Positions 43,690 through 55,520 of a stretch of 64,000 bases of DNA are shown in pieces. This stretch comes from Moniliella sp. 'wahieum'. Its lineage: Eukaryota; Basidiomycota; Moniliellomycetes; Moniliellales; Moniliellaceae. A program made the translations under genes and the position numbers. The stretch spans positions 62,001 to 126,000 of the forward strand of contig RSEE01000128.1 of assembly GCA_003971905.1 (NCBI GenBank), written 5' to 3'. The first letter of the stretch is position 1. Each line of letters starts with the position of its first letter. The notes beneath the pieces are model-generated. The model was not told the origin of the DNA. It saw only the letters and a program-made list of their open reading frames with translations, and made no database searches.

Positions 43690-46600
43690 ATGCACCCCGC
43701 TCCGCTGTCGACCAGCACCGCCTCGGCCAGCACCGCCTCGGCCAGCCACCTCGTCCCGCTCCGACCGCTCCTCTGTCGACGCCGACGCCGATGCCGATGC
43801 TGATGCCGTCGGTGCGTCCCCCCCCCACGCCGCGTGCGCCTCGGCGGACGAGGCAGGCGCGGCGGGCGGGTACGGCTGCCCCACGTGCGGCCACCGCTTC
43901 CGGCGCAAGAACGGGCTGAGCCGGCACATGCGCTCCCACACGGGCGAGAAGCCGTTCGGGTGTCTGCTCTGCAACTTCCGCTCCACCCGCACCGACAGCC
44001 TCCAGCGCCACATGAAGCTCCACACCACCCGCCGCCCTCGCGCTTCCACCGCGCCTGGGCCACCAGCCTCCTCCCGCCGCCGCCGCCGCCGCCGCGCCTC
44101 GCGCGACGCCGCCCACCACCGCCTCTCCCACCCCTACTACCCCTGGGCCTCCGCCCGCGCGCCCCGCGCCCACGCCCACCACGCCGACGCGCCTGCCTTT
44201 CGCCCCGGCGCCACCTACCCCGCCGCGCCCCTCCAGACCGTCAGCCCGGCTTCCCGGCGCCCACCCTGGCCCACGCCGACGGACGCGGCCAGTTCGGCAC
44301 TCTGGACAGCTTCGGCCCCGACGCTGCCTCGGCCATGGCCTCCATCCTCAAGCCAACCACGGGGCCCATGGCCGCAGCCGCCGCTCTCCCGCCCGCGCGC
44401 CTCTCGTCCGACTCGTACTCTGGCTCCCTCTCCTCTCGCTCTGGCAGCTCCGGCTCTATCCACAGCCACGCCGCCCGCGCAGCTTGGACCTGAGTCTGGG
44501 CGCAGCCCCTGGCGGCGTGTACGCGCCGCTGCCTCCGTCGGGCAGCCCGTGGAGCGCCGCCGGTGCGATGGCCCCGGGCCAACCGGCGAGAGGCGACGGA
44601 ACGACAGCACGCAGTGCATTTAGTTCGCCTCGCAATAGCTTTGCCCTGCCCCCGGCGCCTTCGCACCATCGGTCCGTGTGGAATGCCCAGCAACAAGAGA
44701 AGTCCACCACGTTGATCCCATCTGCCTCGTCTTCCGTCGGCACCACTGCGTCCACCACCATCTCCTCGTCTGCCTTGGCACCGCCGCCTCCGCCCCCGCC
44801 TGCGCCCGCACCGGCGCCCGGATCCGTGTCTGCGCCCGCGCCCCGCCATCCCCCAAATCCACATTACCGAGGGGTTTCCCTCCTCGACCGATTTCGACTT
44901 TGGCCAACTCTTCACCTCGGCCCTGGCGGAAGAGTCGGCGGGGGGATTTGACTCGTACATGGCCCAAGCCGCCAGCCTTTTCTCGCCGAAAAACAAGTCA
45001 GTATGGAAGATACACAGCAAACGTCTCTCTCTACTTTCCTCTCTGGTGGCGCTGTCTACCCTCCGCCTCTGGAGACGGATACGCACACGCACACGCACAC
45101 GCACAAGCACGCCGAATTGCTTGGCCCGCGCCCGTTCTGTCCACCAACGCACGCCTCCCTACCCCACACAACAGCCAAGTCCCCCACTCCAACCGACACT
45201 TGTCCTCTTTGTGCTCAACTTTAATCGACACCTTCCCTTTATCCATGTTGCCACCATCCCGCAACTGTTCGACGACATTTTGGATGCAAGCGGCGAGGTC
45301 AAGATGACCAGCCAAGCCAAGCAGATTGACCATCTCAAGCCATGCACAGAAGATGTTCTGCGGGCCATGGCGATCGTCGGAGCTTCGTACGATAGCATGG
45401 CTCCCTCGGACCACGGTGGCTTTGTCCCTGTGGCAGGAGAGGCACAGAGCGGTGGCCAGGTGGCCGAGGCGACGCCGCTGTCGGTGGATTGGTACGGTGC
45501 GTCAGAGCTAAAGAACAAGTTGTTGGCCGACCTGGCGGACCATCCACCGTCCACCGTACGAGCCACGTTTGCCCCGGCCCCGATTCGCTGTTTAAAGACT
45601 TTTTGCACGAACCCACCCTTCTCCGTCGCGCCCAGGCCTTGGTGCTTCTCCAACTTGTCTCGCTCTTTCGCAGTCCCGCGCGCACCAGAACCATGCGCGC
45701 CTTCTCCATGGCGCCCTGGTTGCGATCGGAAGAGAGCTTCTGACGGAAACTGCGCAACGCGAAGCGCTCGACCAGCAACTCGCCCTTCAGTCCGGCCAAC
45801 TGAGCGCGCACGAAACCTGGCGCCAATGGGCTCGGCACATGGAACGCAAACGTACCATCTGGGCCATCGCGATTTGCGATGCGCTTCAATCCGTCCTGTT
45901 CCGTGTCCCGCCGTTTCTGCAGCCCACCGAGCTGAGCCAGATCGACTTGGCCAACTTGGGTGACCCAGCCATGTGGCAGGCCTCGTCCGAGGCCAGCTGG
46001 AGCGCGTTGCGCCATGCCGCTTCCCCGCCCCGCCGCGGCGCAGCGTCGGCACCTCCTCCGCCTCCATCCCCTCGGTCCTGACTGCGCTCTTGGACGCCCA
46101 CTGACGAGCCGGCGGCAGCACAACTGGCCTTGCTTGGGCCCTGTGGCAACTTGGCCATCGCCCTGTCGCTCCTGGCTGCCGTCACACAGGCGCTGCGCGT
46201 TGAAAGTCAACGCTGGCACAGTGTACGGGAAGCGGCGGGGCGTTGCGCTGCTTGAGCGCGACGGGCAGCAGGAACGGGTGGTGCAAGTGCAGTTGTCGCT
46301 ACTGCAACTCGACGCGACGCAGCACACGACGCTGCAGACGACGGTTGAGGCGTTGAAAAGCGACATGGCACGTGAACGGCAGCGCTTGCACCGTGGCCTG
46401 ACGCGGTTCCGCACCTTGGCGCGGATGGACGTGCCGGGCCCGAGGCGGGGGCAGCCGGGTGGGTGGAGGAAAGTGCGTCGGTACTGTGTGCGGGGGAGAC
46501 GCTGGTGCGGACGCTCGGTCCGAGCGAGCACGAGCAGGAGCACGAGCGTGAGACGCCACGCGAGCTAGCGGAACAAGTGGCCCTAGCCCCGTCGGCACCA

Positions 46601-46796
46601 GTGCGCCACTCGCCCGATCCGACTGCTCGCCTGCTCGTCTCGCTCCGTCGGGCGCTTCGTACGTGCGCTTGCCCCGCTCGTACGCGCTTGTACCCCCAAC
46701 TGCCCACCCGCTCGCCCCGCCCATGCACACGGGGCTGCCCGACGACCCGTCCGTCGAACCACCTCGTTCCGCGGCTTCTTCCCGCGCCTCCACTAG
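43690..46796 (+). CDS. C2H2 zinc-finger transcription factor with fungal-trans domain
   Basis: Nuclear DNA-binding regulator; targets unknown. Start MHPAPLSTSTASAS, then Asp/Ala-rich. Two C2H2 fingers in tandem: YGCPTCGHRFRRKNGLSRHM and, after the linker HTGEKPFGC, LLCNFRSTRTDSLQRHMKLH. A long low-complexity region ends FDFGQLFTSALAEESAGGFD. A likely intron at 44997-45174 (GTCAGT, CA-rich inside) leads to LFVLNFNRHLPFIHVATIPQ, RAQALVLLQLVSLFRSPA, HETWRQWARHMERKRTIWAI and LFRVPPFLQPTELSQIDL, the pattern of the fungal-specific transcription factor middle-homology domain. At least eight single-base breaks. The last ~150 residues are uncertain; a stop giving FRGFFPRLH at 46794-46796 is my best choice. 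Confidence 0.78.
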
Positions 46797-47806
46797 TCTA
46801 CTCCCCCCGACCCCCGCTCGCTTCCTACCCCTTTCTTGTCTCGCGCCGTACGCCCGTCGGGCCCAGATCTCGAATTTTCTTGGGCCCGGTACCTCCTTCT
46901 TCCCCTCCCCGGCTTCTCCCGTCGGGCCCCGCTGTCGTTCGTCGGGCACCGTGCGAACCGACCCGCAGGGCCCCAGAGGAGCCCCCGCCCACAGTAGTGT
47001 CGTGTGCCTCGGTAGCTTTGTTTTTGTTCGGGGGGAAGCACCTCAACTCCCTTCTCCCCCCCCCCCTGCTCTGTTGCCTGCTTCTATCTATCGTTTCTAC
47101 CTATCGTCTCTTCCTATCGTCTTCCTATCGTTTCGTGTCCCGTCCCCCCTTGTCCCCACGTGGCGGGGTGCTGCAAGCATGCCATCACATACCGCTCGCT
47201 TTGCCGCTTAGGGTGGCGTCCATCCATCTCGCTCCGCTGGCACCACCTGCCTTCCTAGCACGCTAGACTAGACCAGAACAGTGACTAGTCACTAGTCACT
47301 AATCAAGCTTCAAGCTTCACGCTTCATGTTTGCTCTTTACGCTTCACACCACCCCCCGCCCAGAGCACTTGCGCTCCCCTCTTGTTTGGTCCCACCATGC
47401 CATGCCAACGGCGACGGTCGCGCGTGGCACGCTTGGAACGTGGCACCGTACCGCTGGACACCCGCTCGGTAGCATGGCCAGGCCACGCTCCCGCCCAACC
47501 GATGACCTTGCCAGGCCCAGCCCCCGAACGAAGCAAGGGAGGCAACAGCCCAGTGCGGTGCGTCGAGACGCAATCAAAAGTCCAACCGCATCGCATATGC
47601 ATCTTCGCCGTCGGCGTCTGGACAAGGAGGAAAGAAAAAGAAAAAGGAGAATCGAAACAGAAACGAAAAGAGAAGGTTGGGTCAGTGCCTGTCGCTCATA
47701 GCTCGTTCAAGAAGGGAAGGGCGAAAGCAATTGGGCAAAGAGGATAACCCCTTCGTGCTTCGCCTCGTAGCCCCTCCCTCCCTCTGGTGCCGTACGCCCC
47801 GCGCGC
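46797..47806. other. Intergenic region with short tandem repeats
   Basis: About 1 kb between two convergent genes. CTATCGT-type units at 47081-47137, GACTAGTCACTAGTCACTA at 47281-47300, and nested AAGCTTCA/CGCTTCA units at 47305-47347. C runs at 47056-47066. It may contain the last NAA10 exon on its right side. Confidence 0.5.
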
Positions 47807-48372
47807 TCAACGTTCTGACGTGCGTCTGCTTGGGAGAGCGGTGCAGGGGGGAGGCGGGGGCGTCAACGTACAGTAACCCTTCTCCACTCCGCCCGGCTTG
47901 AAGCCGAGTGCGTCGCGGTACAAGCCAATCGCTGCCCGGTTGGTTTCCCGCACATGCAGCGTGACGTACTTGGCATCAAACACCTCCTTCATCGCTCGTT
48001 CTATGCCGTGTCAGCTCCGGTGCCCATCAGCTGAACGGGGAAACAGGGACGAATCCACGGGAGGAGAGGGGGGGGGGCACGTACGACTTTGGCGCATAGT
48101 TTCTGCGCAATGCCCAGCCGGCGGTACGTCCTCAACACCGAGATGGAGGTGACGTGACCATGCGGGATACCATCTTCCGGGTTCTCATCCATCTTGCCCA
48201 AGATGTACCCGACAATCTTGCCCGTCTCGGGGTCCTCGGCGACGTAGGTGAGCTGCGGCCAGGTCAGCGCATGGTACAGGTAGTACTGCATCGTGTAGTT
48301 CTCAGGCAGGTCGTGCAGGTTCACGTCCTGGCACCCGGCCATGTCCTTCACGGTGGCCTCGCGGATGTTCAT
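47807..48372 (-). CDS. NAA10: N-alpha-acetyltransferase catalytic subunit (NatA)
   Basis: Co-translational acetylation of protein N-termini after Met removal, as the NatA catalytic subunit on ribosomes. Start [20 protein letters not shown], then [60 protein letters not shown] (acetyl-CoA motif RxxGxA, here RRLGIA). An intron at 48084-48001 (GTACGT...TAG) leads to [20 protein letters not shown] and [20 protein letters not shown]. The family normally continues with a tyrosine and an acidic GEDAYAM segment; here the frame runs [11 protein letters not shown], so a GTACGT in that codon context probably starts a second intron and the true C-terminus lies between 47700 and 47870. One base is missing at the first splice junction. 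Divergent from EFL1 by 306 bp. Confidence 0.9.
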
Positions 48373-48678
48373 CGTGCGCGGTGGCGGTGGCGATGGGGTG
48401 GTGGTGGTGGTGGTAGGGGTGGTAGTGGTTGTGGTGGTAGTCAGGGGGGGGGGGAAGGCCGGGCGAGGGCCAACACGCCAGACGGAACGTTTGATCGTTT
48501 CATCCTTTCAGCCCATTTCGTCCGCCTGGCGCCCACTGGGCCACTCGGTGTCGATGCAAACCGCACCCACTATTTTTTTTCCTGCCCCCCGTTGCCCCGT
48601 TGCCCCCGCCCCACCGCACCACCACTACCACCACCACCACCAGCCCCCCGCTTTGGACACTGGAAGGGGACGCGAGCC
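48373..48678. promoter_or_regulatory. Divergent promoter NAA10 / EFL1
   Basis: 306 bp separate the two start codons. The left half is a GGT-rich array (48375-48445), the right half has an eight-T run near 48572 and an ACC/CCA array just before the EFL1 ATG. The two triplet arrays are roughly inverted copies and could pair. Confidence 0.55.
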
Positions 48679-51600
48679 ATGGCGCTCAACGTCAAGCAGT
48701 TCGGAAGCACCAATGTGCGGTGCGTGACGCTGATTGGCCATGTGGACCACGGCAAGTCGTCCTATGCCGACTCGCTGCTGGCCGCCAACGGGATCATTAG
48801 TTCGCGCATGGCGGGCCAGGTGCGGTACCTGGATGCGCGCGAGGACGAGCAAGAGCGCGGGATCACAATGGAAGCAAGTGCGGTGAGTCTTGTGTTCAAG
48901 CTGCGCAAACATGCTGCTTTGACTGCCCGCTCGCACGACGCTCCGCCCGGGGCAGAGGCCAAGGCGGAGGCCAAGGCAGAGCCCGACCCGGTCGAGGTGG
49001 AGGACTACATGATCAACCTCATCGATACCCCGGGCCATGTCGACTTCTCCTCCGAGGTGTCTTCGGCGAGCAGGCTGTGCGATGGCGCACTGGTGATTGT
49101 GGATGTGGTCGAGGGCGTCTGCACGCAGACCATCACGGTGCTGCGGCAAGCATGGACCGATCGGTTGCGGCCCATCTTGGTGCTCAACAAGATGGACCGG
49201 TTGGTGACTGACTTGCGCCTCACCCCGATTGAGGCGTACCACCACCTGACCCAGGTGTTGGAGAATGTGAATGCAGTCATGGGTTCTTTCTTTGCGTCGG
49301 AGCGGATGGAGGTGGACGAGCGGTGGCACGAGGAGCGCGACAAGCGTCTTGCCGCCCGCCGCGACACGGCCGTTGCCGAGCCCGAGGAAGAGACCGAGCC
49401 AGCGTTTGAGGAACTGAACGACGAAGACATTTACTTTGACCCGGCGCGCGGAAATGTGATTTTTGCCAGTGCGATCGACAACTGGGCGTTCCGGCTGGAG
49501 CGGTTCAGTGTCCTGTATGCCAAAAAGCTCGGGATCGAGGAGGCGCGTTTCCGCAAAGTGTTGTGGGGCGACTACTTTTTCGACCCCAAGGCCAAGCGCG
49601 TACTCACCCTCAAGCAAAAGGAAAAGGAAAACGCAACTTGAAGCCCATGTTTGTCCAGTTTGTCTTGGAAAACCTCTGGGCCGTGTACGAGTCGATGGTT
49701 GTCGATCGCGACCAGGAGAAGATCGAGAAGATTGTCAAGACGTTGGGGATCAAGGTCCTGCCGCGCGACCTGCGCGCCAAGGATACCTCGGCCTTGCGTA
49801 CCACCGTCTTCTCCCAATGGTTGCCTCTCGCCGCTTGCACATTCAGTGCCGTGGTGTCCAACGTGCCTTCGCCCCAGGAGGCGCAGGCCTACCGTGTGCC
49901 CAAGATCCTCCAGCCCGACCTGCCCTACTTCACCACCCCCGAGCAGCTTGCGCCCAAGACCGACGTGGAGAAGGACATGTTTGCCTCCCATGCCGGGCCC
50001 ACCGCGTACGGCGTGGCGTACGTGAGCAAGATGTTTGCTGTGCCGGCGCAGGACATGCCCGAGGCTAAGAAACGCCCGCTCACCGCGGCCGAGATGCGGG
50101 CCAAGGCACAAGAAGCACGCGAACGTGCGCGTGCCATCTCGGCTGCTACGGGCGCAGCGGTGGCAGACAAGCCGACGGAGCCCACGGAGCAGAACGGGAC
50201 CCGGGGCATCGACTTGGAGGCCCACGGCGCTGTGCCCGCTGCCACCACAGCAAGGGAGGAACGCAAACCCGACCCACCGCCAACGGGGGAGGTGCTAATG
50301 GGCTTTGCCCGGCTCTATAGCGGTACGCTCCAAGCCGGCCAGGCGATCCTTGCTGTCCTACCCAAGTACCGCCCCGAGCTCGGTCCGCGCCACCCTGCCA
50401 ACGCGCGCCACCTCAAGCGCGCCACGGTCGAGGCACTGTACATGCTCATGGGCCGGGAACTGGTGGCGGTGCGCGAGGTGCCAGCCGGCAACGTGTTTGG
50501 CATTCGTGGTTTGGACGGTACCGTCTTGCGCAACGCTACGCTCTTTGCGCCGCCCTCGGCCGGCTATGCCGACTTGGACGCCTACCTCGATGCGCCACCA
50601 GCCGTGACGCAGCAGCTTGTCAACTTGTCCACCGTCACCTCCTCGGCCGCGCCCATTGTGCGGGTAGCGTTGGAGCCTGTGAATCCTTGTGCGTATCTTG
50701 AGTCCCTTATCTTTGTGGGTGGTGGAGCGGGGCAGAGACTGACCTTGTGACGATCAAACCAACCAACGAACCAACCAACGAATCCAGCCGAGATCCCCAA
50801 GTTGGTCGAGGGCCTCAAGCTACTGAACCAGTCGGATCCGTGTGTGCAGGTGCTGGTACAGGAGACGGGAGAACATGTGATCATCGGTGCTGGGGAACTG
50901 CATGTGGAACGGTGCGTGCGCGACTTGGAGGAACGCTTTGCCAAGATCAAGATCCAAGTCTCGCCGCCGATTGTGCCCTTTCGTGAGACGGCGGTCAAGG
51001 CGGCCGACATGGCTGCGCCCAAGACCGAAGGCGCCCAACGCGGTACGGTACGTGGCAGCGTGGTGAATGGACTGGTGCAGTTCCAGTTGCGTGCCGTGCC
51101 GCTTCCCACGACCGTGACCGACTTTTTGCTCAAGCACGCGCCTCGATCCAACTCATGCTCCGCCGCGCCCTGCACGGCATGGAGGTCGGAGAGCAAGAGG
51201 ACGAGACAGAGGCCGAGGGTGAGGCCAAGGCTGCCGTCTCTCTCGCCGCGACTGGCGGGGAACGTCTGCTGGACCCCGAGGGCTTGTGGAGTGCCTTCCA
51301 CGCCGTTCTTGCCGCACTTCGCGAGCCCGAATGGAAAGGCGTGGCAGAACAGATTTGGGCATAGGACCGAAACAGGTAGGACCCAATTTGCTGATTGACC
51401 GGTCTGGCGTGCATCCGCTCGGCCTCAAGGCTCGCACCCTCAAGACCCCACGGGCTTGTCCGATGCGCTGGACACGGTGCATCTCGGCGCGGAGGCAGGT
51501 CCCATCCCAGTCCGTGCCGTGACCGATGCCGTGGAGGCGGGGTGGCAGATGGCCATGCAGGCGGGCCCGATGGCGGCCGAGCCGGTGCAGGGCATGGCGT

Positions 51601-52147
51601 ATTTCCTCGAAAAGGTCGAGGTGGAGCAGGGGGAGGAAGGCGCGCATGTGCCGCTGGCCCAGGTCGCTGGCCAAGTGCTCTCGGCCGTGCGGGAGGCGTC
51701 GCGGCAGGCACTGCTGGACTGGTCGCCTCGGCTGATGCTGGCCATGTTTCGTGCGACATCCAGGCATCGACAGAGGTGGTGGGCTGGGAAGGTGCATGCC
51801 TTGCCCGTCGCCGCGGCCGATCACCAGCGAGGAAATGAAGGAGGCACCTCCTTCTTCACCTGTCGGCGCGCTCCTGCCGTGGTGGAGAGCTTTGGGTTTG
51901 CAGATGAGATCCGCAAGCGCACCTCGGGCAACGCGTCGCCGCAGCTGTCTTTGCGGGCTTTGAGCTGTTCGACCTCGACCCGTTCTGGGTGCCGGGACGA
52001 AGACGAGCTGGAAGAGCTCGGGGAAAAGGGCGACCGGGAAAACCTGGCGGAGCGGTACATGAACCAGGTGCGCCGCCGCAAGGGCTTGACCGTCAAGAAG
52101 CGCATTGTCGAGGCGGCCGACAAGCAGCGCACACTCAAGTCCAACTA
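48679..52147 (+). CDS. RIA1: Ribosome-assembly GTPase EFL1/RIA1
   Basis: Elongation-factor-2-like GTPase that, with Sdo1/SBDS, releases Tif6/eIF6 from pre-60S subunits in the cytoplasm. Start [20 protein letters not shown]-loop GHVDHGKSS (20-28), switch region [17 protein letters not shown]3 [15 protein letters not shown]4 VLNKMDRL. Downstream of the GTPase: [56 protein letters not shown]. An intron at 50689-50787 (GTGCGT) splices in phase to [20 protein letters not shown] and [21 protein letters not shown]-terminal [20 protein letters not shown] and [12 protein letters not shown]. ~1,120 residues, usual for the family. Near 49640 a TTT reads TT (ACTTGAAG), producing a false stop; five or more further breaks follow after 51140. 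Confidence 0.96.
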
Positions 52148-52313
52148 AGCTAATCCATCCCCCCTGCGCTGCTGCTCTCTTCTCTCGCTCTCTCTCTTTC
52201 CTTCTGTTCGGGAGGTCTGCCGGTCTGTTTACTTTATAGAAGGAAATACACTTGCTTGATTGAAAGGGGCATCCTAGCAGCACGTGCACGCGGGCGGAAG
52301 GGAGGCGGAGGAT

Positions 52314-52818
52314 TTATTCCTCGGCGGGGTAGTTGTACCTAGCAAACACGGGGGGTCAGCAAGCAGCAGGGCAGGGCAGACGCGCAGACGCAAGGAAAAT
52401 ACTTGGGGTTGAAGAAGAGGCTCTGCGGGCCCCAGGGGAAGTGGGACCTTGTGGTTGAGGTGCTCGTCTTGGGGCGCGGGGCAGCTCGCCGCCGTTCTCA
52501 GCGAGTTCGTGCTTGGTGCTTGGCGTGGGCCAGCTCCTTGCGCCAAAGTAGAAGATGGCCGAGGTGACGGCGGGGACGGCGCAAAGAAGGTGATCTTGGC
52601 CCAGAGCTTGCCGAGTGGGCGGCGTGGCCGCGTACTGCTCCTGGTGCTTGTGAAGGCGGCGGCCTTGGCGGGGTCGGGGGGGACAAAGCCAAAGTACTCC
52701 TGCGGGATGGGTGCGCCGGGGGGAACTCCTTGATGGGGGCGGAGTGGGCGAGGCGGGGAGACGCGCTGGCGGTGCGCGTGGCGGTCGGGGCGGGGCGGGT
52801 GGCGGAGCGGGGGAGCAT
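52314..52818 (-). CDS. COX13: Cytochrome c oxidase subunit VIa
   Basis: Nuclear-encoded subunit of respiratory complex IV in the inner mitochondrial membrane. Start MLPRSATRPAPTATRTASAS is an Arg/Ser/Ala-rich targeting presequence. Membrane segment LGKLWAKITFLCAVPAVTSA followed by IFYFGA, then HELAENGGELP and DEHLNHKVPLP, and the family C-terminus WGPQSLFFNPKYNYPAEE. The terminal Lys codon is split by a 64-nt intron (52402-52339, GTATTT...TAG), the only good intron in the window without C at +4. About 147 residues. Single-base breaks near 52720, 52610, 52520, 52480 and 52435. Convergent with RIA1. Confidence 0.87.
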
Positions 52819-53204
52819 GGCGGTGGGTGGTGGTGGTGGTGCTGGTGGTGGTGCGGCTGGTGGTGGTGGTGCGGCTGGTGGTGCGCTACTCGAGAGCAGT
52901 CAGTCTGTCCGTCAGTCGGCAGCACCCAGCGGCCCAAGTGGGCTGCTTTTGCGTTCTGCGGCCGCCTCTTGCCGGGCCCGCCCGCCGACACTCGCCCCGT
53001 GCCGCCAGCGCTGCCGGCCGTGCTGGATTAGTAAACGGCATCCATCACCCGCCAGCCGCGGTGATCTCCGTTCCGCCTGTTCCGCCCGGCTGTTTCCTCT
53101 GGGTTACATGTTACAGGCACCTGAGCCCACAAAACCACAGCTAGATATACCACCGCACGGACGTCAGAACAACTGGCAGCATCGCGTCTTCGTCCATTGC
53201 ATTC
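52819..53204. other. COX13 promoter region with (GGT)n array
   Basis: 386 bp upstream of COX13. A GGT/GCT/GCG triplet array occupies 52824-52890, directly at the start codon side. A CGCGGTGATCTCCG segment and a pyrimidine patch follow. No gene recognised. Confidence 0.5.
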
Positions 53205-54508
53205 TCACAGCTCGGCGGTGGCGCGGTGGCGGTGGACTGGTGCATCAGACTCAGGAACGCCGCCTCGCCCGCCGCGGCGGCTGGCTTTGGGCTGCTGGTG
53301 GTGGTGCTGGTGACGCTGCTGCTGGCGGTGGTGGTAGTGCTGCTGCTGCTTGGCCCATGGGAGCACGCGTGGGCAGCGGCCAGGCCCGCCCTCTGGGCGT
53401 GGCGGCCTCTTGGCTGTGCCCTGGGCGCGGCTCGGGCGCGGCGTGTGCTCCGTGACGAGCATCTGGACAAACTGGGCCAGGGTGCGGCACTGGCCTGCCT
53501 CGCTACTGCGCTCATGCGCCACGTGGAACGCCTCCTGCACCACCAGCAGTCGCTGCAGATGCGCATGTAGCTCCGCCAAGCCTTCGCCCGAGCCCGCCAC
53601 GGCCGCGGCAAACGCACCGGCTTCGACGGCCCGTTGGAGCGAGGGGGGTCTACCACTTGCTCCTCCCGCTCCTCCCGCTCCTCCCGCTCCTCCCCCTCCG
53701 CACGCTCCGCGACGTACGCCGCATACTCTCCCCCCACGGCGGGCGATCGAGCTGGGCCAAGGCGGCTGCACAAGGGTGCGCGCGCATAGGGCCAACAATG
53801 GCCAGGAAGAGGTTCTTGGGGCCCTCGGCGCGCGGCCGCTTGGGCAAGAGCGTGGGAAGTAGCAGCCCCGGCGCGCCCACTTTGCGCTTTTGCGGCGAGG
53901 GACTGGCTTCGGCAATGTTGTTCTGTCGTCCGGTACGCAGGGACGGGGACGCGTCCGGACTGGCAAGCTGCAGTGCCGCTTTGGGTGAAGGAGGTGACGC
54001 TACAGAACCAGACATGGTCCATGGTTCGGCGCAAGCTACCGGACCAACATCGGTGTCGCCTGCTGCCGCTGCCTGCGCATCGGCTCCAACCGTCGTTGGC
54101 ACCGTGTCCGTTTCCGTTTCCGTGGCCGTGTGCGTTCCGGTTCCTGTTTCCGGTTGCATCGCGGGCGCGGGAGGAGCCAGAGGCTCGGCCACGAGAAGTG
54201 CTGAGGACCGAGTGCCTTGCGTGACTGCATCCCCCGTGCCTGTAGGAGTGGCAGTGACTTGCGTATCGGCGCGCGTAGGGGTCGTCTCCTCTGCTGGGGC
54301 AGGCAAGATCGTAGTAGGAGAGCAAGCCAGGCCTGACTCGGACACGGGCGTGTTCCCGCGTCCTGGTCCTGGGTCGAGGGGAAGACAGAGACGAGGCCTG
54401 GGCATCTTCGTCCGACCGGGCTGGGTGCGGGGAGTGAGGTAGAGGCGGAGGTGGGGGCGACAGGGGCTGCGCGTCACACTGCTGAGACGACTGGGGCGTA
54501 GGCTGGGG

Positions 54509-54539
<31 letters not shown>

Positions 54540-55206
54540 AGCTGCGATGGCGACGACTGAGACGATGCAAGCGGGGGCGGGGGCGACGCGGGTGACTGGT
54601 AGGCGCGCAACACGGCGCGCTCAGCCTTTTCGGCGGCGGCTTGCTGGGCTAGGCGCTCCAACGTGCTTAGCACATGCCGCTTGCGCCCGCTACCCCCGCT
54701 GTAGCGGATGGAGCCAGGTGCCTCGGTGGCGACGGGCCCGCGTTCGGGGGGAGGGGCAGGCCAGCGTGCGGGGCCAGGCCCAGCTGGGGTCGCGGTGGCG
54801 GTGGCGGGCGAGGAAGGGCTGGTGCGAGGGGCGTGGGAGCGATGGAGGAGCGAGTGGGGGGGGCGGTGGGCGGGGTACGGGGGTGCTGGGGGTGGAGGTA
54901 GGAGTGGAAGTGGAGGGCGTGGCGGTGGGCGCGCTGGCCAGGTCGGCATGCACCACCACCACCTCGCGGTCGCGCAGGAAGGGCAGTGCGTCTTCGCAGA
55001 TCTCCACCCGCTCGTCGGCGAGCGTGAGGCGGAGCGGCGCCTGGGCCGGCAGCGCAAACAGCACGCGTGCTTTGGCGCGCAGCTCGTCGGCGGTGCGGCG
55101 GGCAGGGCGGTGAGGAAGGTCTGGGCGGTGGGGAGGGCCCGCGCAGCTGGACGGCCTGCACGCCGCGCCCGCTGCGCGACGAGGACGACGAGGACGAAGG
55201 CCGCAT
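53205..55206 (-). CDS. Low-complexity protein with ubiquitin-like (coilin-like?) N-terminus
   Basis: Function unknown. The chosen start [20 protein letters not shown] at 55206 opens a compact domain: after frame repair, TAQTFLTALP, RTADELRAKARVLFALPAQA, PLRLTLADERVEICEDALPF and LRDREVVVVHADLASA. This has the layout of a ubiquitin-like fold and resembles the N-terminal domain of coilin (hydrophobic strand, acidic turn, LRD-x-D/E-VVVV), but that is only a resemblance. The next ~300 residues are Pro/Ser/Thr-rich with an EPEPEPEPEP run. Later parts: SPSPQKRKVGAPGLLLPTLL and PKRPRAEGPKNLFLAIVGPM (basic, nuclear-signal-like), then a helical SLQRAVEAGAFAAAVAGSGE and LAELHAHLQRLLVVQEAFHV. It ends in a Gln/His-rich tail. 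About 665 residues, multiple frame breaks. Confidence 0.55.
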
Positions 55207-55520
55207 CGGGGGGGACGCCGGCGGTGGTGGCGGTGCGCCCAAGCCGGCGGCGCGGCCTCGGCGGTCGGCCTGTCGGCGCCGCGTCGCGTTGGTCGCGTCG
55301 CGTGGCGCGCCAGTCGCAGGCGTGATTGCAATTTTCACTTCTATTCCGAGTTCCGCGCGCGGCCGTCGCGGTGCTATCGTACATCGCACTAACGTCTCGC
55401 TCGTCTATCCAAGGGCGGGGCAGCGGGCAGCAATAAGCATGGATGGTATGGAAGCAGCACAGCGCTCCAGGCCCAGCCGTTTTGGGACACAACACAACAC
55501 ACGAGAGCACCGCACAGCGC

